From positions 1 through 32,150 of the forward strand of contig CAYUWG010000045.1 of assembly GCA_964448285.1 (NCBI GenBank): a DNA stretch of 32,150 nucleotides. The letters are read 5' to 3'. Of the stretch, positions 6,947-14,900 are shown one piece after another; within the stretch, counting starts at the first letter, position 1, and each line of letters begins with the position of its first letter. A program made the position numbers and the translations under genes. Origin of the DNA: CAYUWG01 sp964448285 (GTDB taxonomy: Bacteria > Bacteroidota > Ignavibacteria > SZUA-365). The notes under the pieces are model-generated. The model saw only the letters and a program-made list of their open reading frames with translations. It was not told the DNA's origin and ran no database searches.

Positions 6947-7899
6947 AAATCCGCATCCACCATCAGTGTGACGAGGTCTTTGAACCGCGTCCGGGCGGAC
7001 CAGCCCAACTCTTCCTTCGCCATAGCGGGATTGCCCAACAGGATATCCACCTCGGCGGGGCGGTAGTAAAGCGTGTCGGTCTTCACGTAGTCCTCCCAGT
7101 TCAATCCGACGTGCGTGAAGGCAACCTCCACGAACTCCCGCACGCTGTGCGTCTCACCCGTGGCAATGACGTAGTCCTTCGGTTCCTCCTGCTGCAGGAT
7201 GCGCCACATCGCTTCGACGTATTCTTTCGCGTATCCCCAGTCGCGCTTGGCGTCTAAGTTGCCGAGCCGCAGTTCGTTCGCGGAACCTTTCCTGATACGT
7301 GCAACCGTCGCGCTGATCTTTCTCGTGACGAACTCATATCCGCGGCGTGGCGATTCGTGATTGTACAGGATGCCGCTCGCCGCCTTCAGTCCGTAGGCCT
7401 CGCGATAATTTCTCGTCAGGTCGAAGCCCGCGACTTTCGTGATGCCGTACGCCGAACGGGGATGGAAGCGCGTGTTTTCGTCCTGCGGCACTTCCGCCAC
7501 CTTACCGAACATCTCGCTCGACCCGGCGAAGTAGAAGCGGCACTCCGGCGCGACCTGTTTGATGGAGGAGAGGATGTAGTGCGTTCCGTTGATGTTCGTA
7601 TTGAACGTCGAGAACTCATCCTCGAAGGAGTAGCTCACGAAACTCTGCGCCGCGAGATGGTAGCACTCGTCGGGCTTCACGTCGCGGACGACGTTGAAGA
7701 TGCTCGGATAGCTTTCGAGCGAAGCGGGATGCAGGCGCACGTCCTTTTGCAAGTGCTTGATGCGTCCCAATCGGTGTTCGGGATCTTCCATCGCGACGCG
7801 GCGAACGATGCCGTGCACTTCGTACCCTTTCTCCAGCAGCAACTCCGCCAGGTAGCTTCCATCCTGTCCGGTGATGCCGGTGATGAGGGCTTTCTTCAT
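6928..7899 (-). CDS. gmd: GDP-mannose 4,6-dehydratase
   Basis: The 323-residue extended SDR enzyme converts GDP-mannose to GDP-4-keto-6-deoxymannose, the precursor of GDP-fucose, GDP-rhamnose and related sugars. The NADP-binding glycine motif is at residues 8-14 (GITGQDG), the active-site Y151-x3-K155 in SAYGITK, the family block NHESPRRG at 180-187, and GNLDAKRDWG at 213-222. The length matches the shorter bacterial GMDs. Its start overlaps the stop of the antiterminator gene by ATGA. Its last codons and stop lie in the MNT repeat, so the natural C-terminus may have been slightly altered. No reductase (Fcl or RMD) or 4-aminotransferase gene follows directly, so the final sugar depends on genes elsewhere, possibly the aminotransferase at 1-299. 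Confidence 0.95.
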   Translation of the reverse strand: MKKALITGITGQDGSYLAELLLEKGYEVHGIVRRVAMEDPEHRLGRIKHLQKDVRLHPASLESYPSIFNVVRDVKPDECYHLAAQSFVSYSFEDEFSTFNTNINGTHYILSSIKQVAPECRFYFAGSSEMFGKVAEVPQDENTRFHPRSAYGITKVAGFDLTRNYREAYGLKAASGILYNHESPRRGYEFVTRKISATVARIRKGSANELRLGNLDAKRDWGYAKEYVEAMWRILQQEEPKDYVIATGETHSVREFVEVAFTHVGLNWEDYVKTDTLYYRPAEVDILLGNPAMAKEELGWSARTRFKDLVTLMVDADLETMGV

Positions 7900-8417
7900 G
7901 CGGCGCTCACCAGCGGTTTGATACCGAGGTCGGCGATCGGGACTTCGACGGAAAGAATCTGCTGGATCGCTTCGACGTGGATCGCGACGCGTGTATTGCC
8001 CCGGAACTCGACGAGGTGTCCGACCATGCCTTTCATCGGGCCGAATCTGACGCGCACCTTCTGGCCGAGCCTGAGTGTCGTCTCTTCCAATCGCACGTTC
8101 TCCGGTCTCGTCATTGCGAGTTTGATACTTTGGATCACCTCTTCACTCACTTCAGCGATTTTGCCGCCGAACATGATGTACTTCATCGCGCCGTCGGCCT
8201 GGAGCGCCTGGATGCGTTCACGCTCGGAAACGAACACGAAGATATATCCCGAGAAGAGCGGCAACTCGATTTCCTTTTTCCTGTCGCTCCACTGCTTGGT
8301 TTCGGTTCGCAGCGGGAGATAGCATTGGACGTTCCATTCCACGAGCTGCGCATGAACTTTCTTTTCGTAGCGCGGGCGCGTGTAAAGGACTAACCATCGG
8401 AATCGATGTGCAGACAT
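7896..8417 (-). CDS. UpxY/NusG-like transcription antiterminator
   Basis: The 173-residue protein has a NusG N-terminal domain (RWLVLYTRPRYEKKV, then PLFSGYIFVFVSERER, residues ~7-105). A KOW domain follows (LGQKVRVRFGPMKGMVGHLVEF, ~118-165). Specialised NusG paralogues of the UpxY/RfaH type promote transcription through long capsule and O-antigen operons, often by recognising a 5' leader. It is the first gene of the minus-strand operon and is coupled by ATGA to gmd, the typical place for such a regulator. No in-frame start lies between ATG 8417 and an upstream stop, so the start is clear even though no Shine-Dalgarno is seen. A long structured leader precedes it. Whether it also acts on the plus-strand cluster is unknown. 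Confidence 0.9.
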   Translation of the reverse strand: MSAHRFRWLVLYTRPRYEKKVHAQLVEWNVQCYLPLRTETKQWSDRKKEIELPLFSGYIFVFVSERERIQALQADGAMKYIMFGGKIAEVSEEVIQSIKLAMTRPENVRLEETTLRLGQKVRVRFGPMKGMVGHLVEFRGNTRVAIHVEAIQQILSVEVPIADLGIKPLVSAA

Positions 8418-8514
8418 TTTCGGTGTAAGGATGGCTCCGCCAATTCACTCCCATCGGGAGCGATATCGTCCTGCGCGGTTTGCAGGGTATTGGCAACAGA
8501 GGTTATGTGGTTTG

Positions 8515-8530
8515 ACCGGCTTTCGCCGGC
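8515..8530 (-). repeat. Hairpin with GAAA (GNRA) tetraloop in the antiterminator leader
   Basis: On the minus strand the sequence reads GCCGGC-GAAA-GCCGGT: five Watson-Crick pairs plus a closing G-U pair around a GNRA tetraloop. It lies about 100 nt upstream of the antiterminator start and just after the 10-bp closing helix of the candidate RNA domain. No U-tract follows, so it is not an intrinsic terminator. Confidence 0.5.
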
Positions 8531-8536
8531 TGTTTC

Positions 8537-8647
8537 GACCAACCGATTTACAAGCGGGTCAGCGCTCTTTGCGCTCGTTTATTCCGGCTCTCTGCATGGC
8601 ACGGGTTGTTCAGTTCGGTCCGTTTCCGTGCAGTGTGTCGGTTGGTC
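8537..8647 (-). ncRNA. Candidate structured RNA element (three-way-junction fold)
   Basis: A perfect 10-bp inverted repeat (GACCAACCGA at 8537-8546, TCGGTTGGTC at 8638-8647) could close a domain of about 110 nt. Inside it are GCACGG/CCGTGC (8599-8604 with 8626-8631) and AGCGC/GCGCT with a 5-nt loop (8561-8575). The two inner hairpins and the closing helix are mutually compatible. I do not recognise it as a known riboswitch or leader. The strand is set to minus because of the gene it precedes. Confidence 0.35.
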
Positions 8648-8842
8648 AAATGCAATGTACTCCCTACGCCGTTTCGCGTGAAATTCAAGTTTTTCCGTCC
8701 TTCGAAATCCTTACAATTCGAGAGCGATTCCTCAAGCGGGTATCCCTTATCATCAAAGCTTGGCATGGCGTGCCCTTCGAAACTTGAAGTTGTCAAAGAG
8801 CGCTTTCTTCGGCAGGACGTATCGCTCCGAAAAAGAAAAATG

Positions 8843-9415
8843 TCAACCGCCGTGTTGTGCTTTCCGTATGGCATCGCGTAAACGAGCAGCCTCTTCATAA
8901 TCTTCCCGGGCAATCGCTTCCTGAAGTTTTGCCTGCAATGAGGTAAGCTGTGTTTCCTTCGTCTGAAATGCAGAGTCGGCGGTTTCGGATTGATCGGCTT
9001 CTTCTTCTCCCTCCGGAATGAAGCCTGCTTCGACGAGCACTTCCTCTGCGACGAAGATGGGAATTCCATAGCGCACGGCGATTGCAATCGCATCACTGGG
9101 GCGCGAATCGATCGAGTCGTTCACCGTTGTATCCAGCGATATCCGTGCATAGAAGGTCCCTTCTCGCAATTCCGTGATCGTGACATCGGAAACGGTGTAT
9201 CCGAGCGTATCGATCACGTTCTTGATCAAATCATGCGTCATCGGGCGCGGCGGTTTGATTCCTTCAATCTCCAAAGCGATAGCCTGTGCTTCAAACGCCC
9301 CGATGATGATCGGAAGTCGCCTCGGCCCGCCTGATTCCTTGAGAATCAACGCATAGGCTCCACCGCTGGCCGAACTGGTCGAAAGTCCGATAATATCTAC
9401 TTGAACGCGCTGCAT
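8843..9415 (-). CDS. Bifunctional nuclease (BFN/DUF151) family protein with C-terminal UVR motif
   Basis: The 190-residue protein has a BFN domain in residues ~1-130, with the conserved blocks GGPRRLPIIIGAFEAQAIALEIEG, RPMTHDLIKNVI and the signature SRPSDAIAIAVRYGIPIFVAEEVL. A UvrB/UvrC-type motif lies near the C-terminus (LQEAIAREDYEEAARLRDAI). This architecture is common in Bacteroidota and their relatives. Plant and Thermotoga members have been linked to nuclease activity, but the bacterial cellular role is not settled. It starts 12 nt after etfA and probably shares its transcript. No good ribosome binding site is visible. Confidence 0.9.
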   Translation of the reverse strand: MQRVQVDIIGLSTSSASGGAYALILKESGGPRRLPIIIGAFEAQAIALEIEGIKPPRPMTHDLIKNVIDTLGYTVSDVTITELREGTFYARISLDTTVNDSIDSRPSDAIAIAVRYGIPIFVAEEVLVEAGFIPEGEEEADQSETADSAFQTKETQLTSLQAKLQEAIAREDYEEAARLRDAIRKAQHGG

Positions 9416-9427
9416 ACCACTGACGAA

Positions 9428-10393
9428 TCACTTTCCAAAAAAAGTTTTCAACTCCTGAGTCAATGCCGGTAAAATTTCGAAAGCATCACCGATGATTCCA
9501 TAATCGGCAACCTGAAAAATCGGTGCGTCCTTGTCTTTGTTTATCGCGACGATCACTTTCGAAGTGGACATACCGGCTAAATGCTGAACAGCTCCGGAAA
9601 TGCCGCAGGCCACATACAAGGACGGCGAAACCGTTTTCCCCGTTTGTCCGACCTGCTCCGGATGCGGCCTCCATCCTGCATCGACGACGGCGCGCGACGC
9701 TCCAGTCGCTCCGCCGAGCACGGATGCCAGCTCTTCGATAAGATGCCAGTGTTCCGGCGCCTGCAAACCACGACCTCCGGAAACGATGACGCTTGCTTCC
9801 GCCACGTCGAGTTTTTCCGATGAGATTTTCGTCCCCGTGGCTTTCACGGAAAAGTCAGCGTCCGTCAGTTCAACGCTCACAACATCGACGGGACACACGC
9901 TGCCGTTTGGAATGCCCGCCGTGAAAACATTCGGACGCAAGGAATAAATCTGATGCTGCGTGTTCACGGAAACAGATGTCAGCGCTTTCCCTGCGAAAAC
10001 GGGACGAGTGGCAACGACGACGCCGTCCACGACTTTCAGGGCCGTAACGTCGGCAACGACGGCACCGTCGAGTTTGACGCCAAGCCGCGGCGCAAGGTCT
10101 TTCCCCATCGCGGTTGCAGACATGAAAACGATTCGTGCCTGTTCTTTCTCCGCGATGTCCTTGAGGCATTTCGCGTATGCCGTCGTCGAGTAACCGTTCA
10201 ATCGTTCATCGTTCACGTGCAGCACTTTAGCCGCGCCATATCCCCCGATCTGTTCCAACGAACCGGCATTTCCACAAACAACCGCCGTAACGGTCGTTGC
10301 CAGTTCGTGCGCAACGGTTGATGCTGCACGCACTGCTTCGAGTGATGCCTTCTTTATCACTCCGTCACGTTGCTCAAGAAAAACTAAAATCAT
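9428..10393 (-). CDS. etfA: Electron transfer flavoprotein, alpha subunit
   Basis: The 321-residue FixB/EtfA family protein has an N-terminal ETF domain (MILVFLEQRDGVIKKASLEA). The C-terminal FAD-binding region contains SGGRGLQAPEHW, GASRAVVDAGW, the Q-x-G-Q-T-G-K-x-V-x-P block around HPEQVGQTGKTVSP, and YVACGISGAVQHLAGM. With EtfB it forms a soluble heterodimer that carries electrons from acyl-CoA and similar dehydrogenases to the quinone pool via ETF-QO. AAGGA lies 6 nt before the ATG. It follows etfB by 28 nt, the usual order. It is a housekeeping gene unrelated to the flanking polysaccharide operons. Confidence 0.97.
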   Translation of the reverse strand: MILVFLEQRDGVIKKASLEAVRAASTVAHELATTVTAVVCGNAGSLEQIGGYGAAKVLHVNDERLNGYSTTAYAKCLKDIAEKEQARIVFMSATAMGKDLAPRLGVKLDGAVVADVTALKVVDGVVVATRPVFAGKALTSVSVNTQHQIYSLRPNVFTAGIPNGSVCPVDVVSVELTDADFSVKATGTKISSEKLDVAEASVIVSGGRGLQAPEHWHLIEELASVLGGATGASRAVVDAGWRPHPEQVGQTGKTVSPSLYVACGISGAVQHLAGMSTSKVIVAINKDKDAPIFQVADYGIIGDAFEILPALTQELKTFFGK

Positions 10394-10421
10394 GCGACGT
10401 CCTTGAAATCTCTTCTAACGA

Positions 10422-11171
10422 TTAAATCACTTTTGCTTCTTCGTGAAGCCGGCGAACCAACTCCGGGACGTCACCGACACTCGTCCCGACGAAGCGACCC
10501 GCCTGTTTTGCTGGTGGTTTCACCATCTCTAAAACCACGACTCTGTCATCATAGGCTGAAGGCACATGTTCCTCGATAGGCTTCTTCTTCGCGGCCATGA
10601 TGCCCTGCAATTTCGGATAACGCGGGTTGTTCAATCCCTTCTGCGTGGAAATGACCGCAGGCAGAAGGGCGGCAACCGTTTCTTTTCCACCCTCGATATC
10701 TCTTTCCGCGGTAATTGCGCCGTCAGGATCGATGGTGAGCGATGAGACGACGGTGACGGATGGCCAACCGAGCATTTCACCTAACAGCCCTGCCATCTGC
10801 CATCCATCATAGTCGATGGATTGCCTTCCGAGAAAAACGACTTCGGGATTGCGGCTTGCGATGGCTTCATGAATTGCCATGGCCGTGCCGTGTGAATCGC
10901 GTGGCCGATCGAGCTTGATGTGAAGACCTCTATCGACGCCCATCGCAAGGGCTTTTCGGATGGTTTCCTTCACATCATCCGATCCTGCGCAGACCGCGGT
11001 AACTTCGCCGCCGCGCGCTTCTTTCAATTGCAGTGCCTCCTCGATTGCGAACTCGTCATAGGGATTGAGAATGAACGTTACCCCTGTGGTATCGATCTGC
11101 TTTCCATCGCTGCCGACCTGAATTTTCGTCGTCGTATCCGGTACGTGGCTGATGCAAACAAAAATGTTCAT
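10422..11171 (-). CDS. etfB: Electron transfer flavoprotein, beta subunit
   Basis: The 249-residue FixA/EtfB protein begins MNIFVCISHVPDTTTKIQV and carries the family blocks NPYDEFAIEEALQLKE, AMGVDRGLHI, the signature FLGRQSIDYDGWQMAGLLGEMLGWP and GLNNPRYPKLQGIMAAKKKP. It binds AMP and forms the ETF heterodimer with EtfA, encoded just downstream. Its start is clear, though no Shine-Dalgarno precedes it. The upstream region is shared with the divergent rmlB gene. Confidence 0.97.
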   Translation of the reverse strand: MNIFVCISHVPDTTTKIQVGSDGKQIDTTGVTFILNPYDEFAIEEALQLKEARGGEVTAVCAGSDDVKETIRKALAMGVDRGLHIKLDRPRDSHGTAMAIHEAIASRNPEVVFLGRQSIDYDGWQMAGLLGEMLGWPSVTVVSSLTIDPDGAITAERDIEGGKETVAALLPAVISTQKGLNNPRYPKLQGIMAAKKKPIEEHVPSAYDDRVVVLEMVKPPAKQAGRFVGTSVGDVPELVRRLHEEAKVI

Positions 11172-11389
11172 AACGAATAGTTCAAAAGGATTTTAACTCC
11201 AAAGTATCGCTCGTAACACGAGCGTGTCAGTCGAATCAAGATAGAGAATCACGGTTGACATTCCAAGGCAATCGACGGTGTTTGACGCCGCATGAAACTG
11301 CTTCTCGCCACATGTGAAAGAACCGCGTCTTGACTCGCGTCCGATTCTTTCGTGATTTTTGTTGTTTCGATTACGGATACTCGAAATCA
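11172..11389. promoter_or_regulatory. Divergent intergenic region between etfB and rmlB
   Basis: This 218-nt gap must contain promoters for the etf operon (leftward) and the long polysaccharide cluster (rightward). I see several TTGAC sequences but no well-spaced partner box on either strand and no TAnnTTTG. No open frame of interest lies here beyond an upstream extension of rmlB. A hairpin at 11208-11224 is the clearest structure. Confidence 0.5.
11208..11224. repeat. Hairpin in the etfB leader
   Basis: CGCTCG-TAACA-CGAGCG forms a perfect 6-bp stem with a 5-nt loop, 37 nt upstream of the etfB start. An overlapping ACACG-AG-CGTGT palindrome (11216-11227) would compete with it, so two alternative folds or an operator-like dyad are possible. 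No T-run follows on either strand. Confidence 0.4.
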
Positions 11390-12424
11390 ATGACATCTCA
11401 TACTACCCGCTTTCAACCCCAGTGCATTCTTATAACAGGTGGAGCGGGGTTCATTGGAAGTAACTTCGTGCGCTTCCTCGCTGATACTGCATCCGGCATT
11501 TCTCTCGTCGTACTCGATGCACTTACCTATGCAGGCAACAAGGAAAACCTCGCGGATATCGAAGACCGATTCGCTTTCGTGCACGGAGATATCTGTGATG
11601 AACGACTGGTTCACGGCCTCTTCGACGAGTACCACTTCGACACGATCGTGAACTTTGCGGCGGAGACGCACGTCGATCGAAGTATTCTCGGTCCGATGGT
11701 CTTCACGCAGACGAACGTCCTCGGGACACACACGCTTCTCGATGCGGCAGTGCGAAACGGCGTCGGGCGCTTCATCCAGATCTCGACAGACGAGGTTTAC
11801 GGTTCACTCGGCGCCGAAGGATATTTCACCGAAGGTTCACCCATCGCACCGACAAGTCCATACGCTGCGAGCAAGGCGGCAGCAGACCTTATCGTTCAGT
11901 CCTATTTCAAGACGTTCGGAATCCCGGCGATCATCACGCGCTGTTCGAATAACTACGGCCCGTATCAGTTTCCGGAGAAGTTGATTCCACTCATGATTAC
12001 GAATGCTCTCCGCGATATCAAACTGCCGGTGTATGGCGATGGGATGAACGTTCGTGATTGGATCCATACGCTCGATCATGCACGCGCCGTCTATGCCATC
12101 TTGCTGTCGGGCGAACCGGGTAGCGTTTACAACATCGGCAGCTCGAACGAGTGGGCGAATATCGACATCGTGCGGTCGATCCTTAAGATGCTCGGGAAAC
12201 CGGAGTCGCTGATCGAGTATGTCAAAGACCGCCCGGCACATGACAGGCGCTATGCAATCGACGCAGGAAAAATCCGCACCGAGCTTCAATGGTCGCCATC
12301 GATCTCATTCGAGGATGGCCTTGCTCAGACGATTCAGTGGTACATTGACCATGAGAGCTGGTGGAAACGCGTCATGAGCGGCGAGTACCAGGAGTATTAT
12401 CAGAAACAGTATGTCCATCGTTGA
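11390..12424 (+). CDS. rmlB: dTDP-glucose 4,6-dehydratase
   Basis: The 344-residue extended SDR enzyme makes dTDP-4-keto-6-deoxyglucose from dTDP-glucose. It shows the NAD motif TGGAGFIG (residues 16-23), the catalytic block STDEVYGSLG, the Y-x3-K pair in SPYAASKAAAD, the RCSNNYGPYQFPEKLIPLMI signature and the substrate loop VYGDGMNVRDWI. I start at ATG 11390, because the frame upstream to 11330 adds 20 residues with no family match. It is the first gene of the plus-strand cluster. RmlA, RmlC and RmlD are not in the window, so it may serve a dTDP-amino- or deoxysugar other than rhamnose, or its partners lie elsewhere. Confidence 0.95.
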   Translation: MTSHTTRFQPQCILITGGAGFIGSNFVRFLADTASGISLVVLDALTYAGNKENLADIEDRFAFVHGDICDERLVHGLFDEYHFDTIVNFAAETHVDRSILGPMVFTQTNVLGTHTLLDAAVRNGVGRFIQISTDEVYGSLGAEGYFTEGSPIAPTSPYAASKAAADLIVQSYFKTFGIPAIITRCSNNYGPYQFPEKLIPLMITNALRDIKLPVYGDGMNVRDWIHTLDHARAVYAILLSGEPGSVYNIGSSNEWANIDIVRSILKMLGKPESLIEYVKDRPAHDRRYAIDAGKIRTELQWSPSISFEDGLAQTIQWYIDHESWWKRVMSGEYQEYYQKQYVHR

Positions 12425-13757
12425 CGGGGGTCTATTGAACATCGCAGAACGAATCACCACGAAGCAGGCAACGATCGGCGTCGTCGGACTTGGATATGTG
12501 GGGCTTCCACTTGCCGTCGAGTTTGCCTCAGCAGGATTCCGAACGACAGGCATCGACGTGGACAAAAAGAAAGTTGCCTCGATCAATAAAGGCGTGAACT
12601 ACATCGACGACGTCGATAGTGATGCGTTGAAGAGTGTTGTCCGGAAAAAACTCCTCCACGCTGAGAATGACTTTGCAAGCGTCGCGTCACTGGACGTCAT
12701 TTTCATCTGTGTCCCGACGCCTTTTACGGCAATGAAAGACCCGGACATCAGCTATATCGTATCCGCGACGGAGGGAATCGCCGCAGGCTTGCGTAAGGAT
12801 CAGATCGTCATTCTCAAGAGCACGACCTTTCCCAACACGACGGAAGGTTACGTGCAACCGATACTGGAGCGCACAGGCCTGAAAGTCGGAAAGGATTTCC
12901 ATCTCGCGTTTTCGCCGGAGCGCATCGATCCCGGAAATAAAGTCTTCACAACGGCAAACACCCCCGTCGTCGTTGGTGGTGTCACGCGCAGGTGCACCGA
13001 GCTTGCGACGCTTGTCAGCGCACAGATCATCCCGCATGTCATTCCGGTTTCATCACCGAAAGTGGCGGAGATGGAGAAGCTGCTGGAGAATATCTTTCGA
13101 AGCGTCAACATCGCATTGGTGAACGAGATGGCACGTCTCTGCGACCGCATGGGCGGTATCAATATCTGGGAAGTCGTTGACGCGGCGAAGACAAAGCCGT
13201 TCGGGTTCATGCCGTTCTATCCCGGTCCCGGTATCGGCGGCCATTGCATTCTCATCGATCCTTACTATCTCTCATGGCTCGCCCGGAAGTATGACTTCCA
13301 GACGAACTTCATCACGCTCGCAGCCGAGACGAACGAGGACATGCCGTACTATGTGAAGAACATGATCTTTCGTGAAGTCAGTCTCATGCCCATCTCCATT
13401 CGGAACGCGAAGATTCTGATGTTGGGTGTTGCGTTCAAGCGCGACGTCGATGACATGCGCCATTCACCGGCGCTTCGCGTGATGGAGCTGTTGTTGGAGG
13501 ATAAAGTGAAGCACCTCTATTACAACGATCCGTTCGTTCCGGAAATTGAAGTTGACGGACTGCACATGAAGTCACGGGCGCTCACGCCTGCCTTACTTCA
13601 AAGCATGGATTGCGTCGTCATCACCACCGATCATTCGCAATACGATTATCGTATGATCGTAAAGAACAGCAAGTGCGTCATCGATACGCGAAACGCTACC
13701 AAGAACGTGCGGGGCGCAAAGAAAAATGTTGTCGTATTAGGCGACGGACGCGGTTGA
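12411..13757 (+). CDS. UDP-N-acetyl-hexosamine 6-dehydrogenase (WbpA/WecC-like)
   Basis: The 448-residue nucleotide-sugar dehydrogenase oxidises C6 of UDP-GlcNAc or UDP-ManNAc in two NAD-dependent steps to the uronic acid. Visible motifs are the Rossmann block GLGYVGLPLA (26-35), FSPERIDPGN, and the catalytic Cys279 in GIGGHCILIDPYYLSW. The WbpA-type sequence and the UDP-GlcNAc 2-epimerase directly downstream favour UDP-GlcNAcA or UDP-ManNAcA as product. ATG 12411 overlaps rmlB by 14 nt. An in-frame TTG at 12435, with GGGGG 4-5 nt upstream, is an alternative start. Confidence 0.92.
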   Translation: MSIVDGGLLNIAERITTKQATIGVVGLGYVGLPLAVEFASAGFRTTGIDVDKKKVASINKGVNYIDDVDSDALKSVVRKKLLHAENDFASVASLDVIFICVPTPFTAMKDPDISYIVSATEGIAAGLRKDQIVILKSTTFPNTTEGYVQPILERTGLKVGKDFHLAFSPERIDPGNKVFTTANTPVVVGGVTRRCTELATLVSAQIIPHVIPVSSPKVAEMEKLLENIFRSVNIALVNEMARLCDRMGGINIWEVVDAAKTKPFGFMPFYPGPGIGGHCILIDPYYLSWLARKYDFQTNFITLAAETNEDMPYYVKNMIFREVSLMPISIRNAKILMLGVAFKRDVDDMRHSPALRVMELLLEDKVKHLYYNDPFVPEIEVDGLHMKSRALTPALLQSMDCVVITTDHSQYDYRMIVKNSKCVIDTRNATKNVRGAKKNVVVLGDGRG

Positions 13758-14869
13758 TGCGCACGTTTCTCTCTGTCGTCGGTGCGCGGCCGAACTTCAT
13801 GAAAATCGCACCGATTCATCGCGCGCTTCGATCGTATTCCGAGAGCATTCGCCACGTCATCCTGCATACGGGACAGCACTACGATGAGAAGATGTCGCGA
13901 ATCTTCTTTCACGATCTCGGGTTGCCGCAGCCGGACATGTACCTCGGCGTCGGGTCAGGCTCTCATGCCGAACAAACCGCCCGCATCATGATCGAGTTCG
14001 AGAAAGTGCTTCTCGAACTCAAACCGAACCTCGTCATCGTCGTCGGCGACGTCAACTCAACCCTTGCATGCAGCGTCACTGCGTCGAAACTCAATATCCC
14101 CGTTGCACACGTCGAGGCCGGGCTTCGCAGTTTCGATCGCGAGATGCCCGAAGAGATCAACCGCATCGTGACGGACGTGCTTTCCGACTATCTCTTCGTC
14201 ACTGAACAGGCCGGCATCGATAACCTCCGGCGTGAAGGAATTTCCTCGGAGAAGATGCACTTCGTCGGCCACGTGATGATCGACTCGCTTGTCCATCATC
14301 TTCCCCTTGCGCGAAATTCAGGTGCGCTCGGTCGTTTTCAGATCGAGCCGAAGTCCTACACGCTTGTAACCCTTCACCGCCCGTCGAACGTGGATGTACA
14401 GGCAAACCTCGAAAGAATCCTCTCGATCTTCGAGCAGCTTCAGGAGCGCACGCGATTCCTGTTTCCGGTGCATCCGAGAACGCGGACCCGCATTGCGGAG
14501 TTCGATCTCGCGAAGCGCTTCAACGATATTCCTTCACTCACGCTGTGCGAACCGATCGGCTATCTCGATTTCCTGTGTCTCATGGAGCAGGCTGCGTTAG
14601 TGCTCACGGATTCCGGTGGCATTCAGGAGGAAACGACGTATCTCCAGGTTCCCTGCCTGACCCTCCGCGAGAACACGGAGCGACCCGCAACTATCGAGTT
14701 GGGAACGAATGAACTCGTCGGGCTTGACGTGCCGCTCATCGTACAAAAAAGCCTTCATGCATTGAACCGCATGGCGAAAAGAGGTAACATACCTCCGCTT
14801 TGGGACGGTCACGCTGCCGAGCGTATCGTGGCGATCCTTGCAGAAAAAATCCTCACTTCAAATACATGA
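13757..14869 (+). CDS. wecB: Non-hydrolysing UDP-N-acetylglucosamine 2-epimerase
   Basis: The 370-residue protein has all the family hallmarks: VGARPNFMKIAPIHRAL at the N-terminus, LHTGQHYDEKMS, HVEAGLRSFDREMPEEINR and the C-terminal UDP-binding block LTDSGGIQEET...LTLRENTERP. It interconverts UDP-GlcNAc and UDP-ManNAc, or acts on an acidic derivative as WbpI does. The ATG at 13757 overlaps the preceding TGA by one base (TGATG), giving tight translational coupling with the dehydrogenase. The open frame continues upstream to 13610, but that part overlaps the dehydrogenase and has no family match. Confidence 0.94.
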   Translation: MRTFLSVVGARPNFMKIAPIHRALRSYSESIRHVILHTGQHYDEKMSRIFFHDLGLPQPDMYLGVGSGSHAEQTARIMIEFEKVLLELKPNLVIVVGDVNSTLACSVTASKLNIPVAHVEAGLRSFDREMPEEINRIVTDVLSDYLFVTEQAGIDNLRREGISSEKMHFVGHVMIDSLVHHLPLARNSGALGRFQIEPKSYTLVTLHRPSNVDVQANLERILSIFEQLQERTRFLFPVHPRTRTRIAEFDLAKRFNDIPSLTLCEPIGYLDFLCLMEQAALVLTDSGGIQEETTYLQVPCLTLRENTERPATIELGTNELVGLDVPLIVQKSLHALNRMAKRGNIPPLWDGHAAERIVAILAEKILTSNT

Positions 14870-14900
14870 TCACGTTATACTTCAACGGCTGTTATTGCGA

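Larger units (their letters stand above)
8418..8842 (-). promoter_or_regulatory. Long gene-free leader rich in inverted repeats, upstream of the antiterminator gene
   Basis: This 425-nt gap holds no convincing gene. In minus-strand order it has a 10-bp inverted repeat (8638-8647 with 8537-8546), two hairpins inside it, a GNRA-loop hairpin at 8515-8530, a 5-bp hairpin at 8470-8486, and CTCCC/GGGAG at 8448-8460. None is followed by a T-run, so they do not look like terminators. A TTGACA sits at 8836-8841, against the end of the BFN gene, without a good -10. The likeliest reading is a structured 5' untranslated region where the NusG-like factor or another signal acts. This is inference from hand-read pairing only. 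Confidence 0.45.

Noticed and set aside
6681..6971. Plus-strand frames of 70-97 codons repeated opposite both MNT copies
   Set aside because: They are duplicated only because the MNT gene is; the minus-strand protein has the catalytic motif, the plus-strand ones have none.
7357..8322. Plus-strand open frame of 321 codons opposite gmd and the antiterminator gene
   Set aside because: It is an antisense shadow of two well-recognised genes and shows no conserved motif.
8836..8841. TTGACA as a -35 box for the antiterminator operon
   Set aside because: The hexamer is made partly from the BFN stop codon, and the best sequence at the right spacing matches only three of six -10 positions.
8548..9096. 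Minus-strand open frame of 182 codons covering the leader and the BFN gene, with an internal 72-codon frame from ATG 8766
   Set aside because: Its first part is out of frame with the clear BFN gene. The remainder has no family-like pattern, an odd Arg/Lys/Asn-rich tail, and covers the inverted repeats. A leader peptide cannot be fully excluded.
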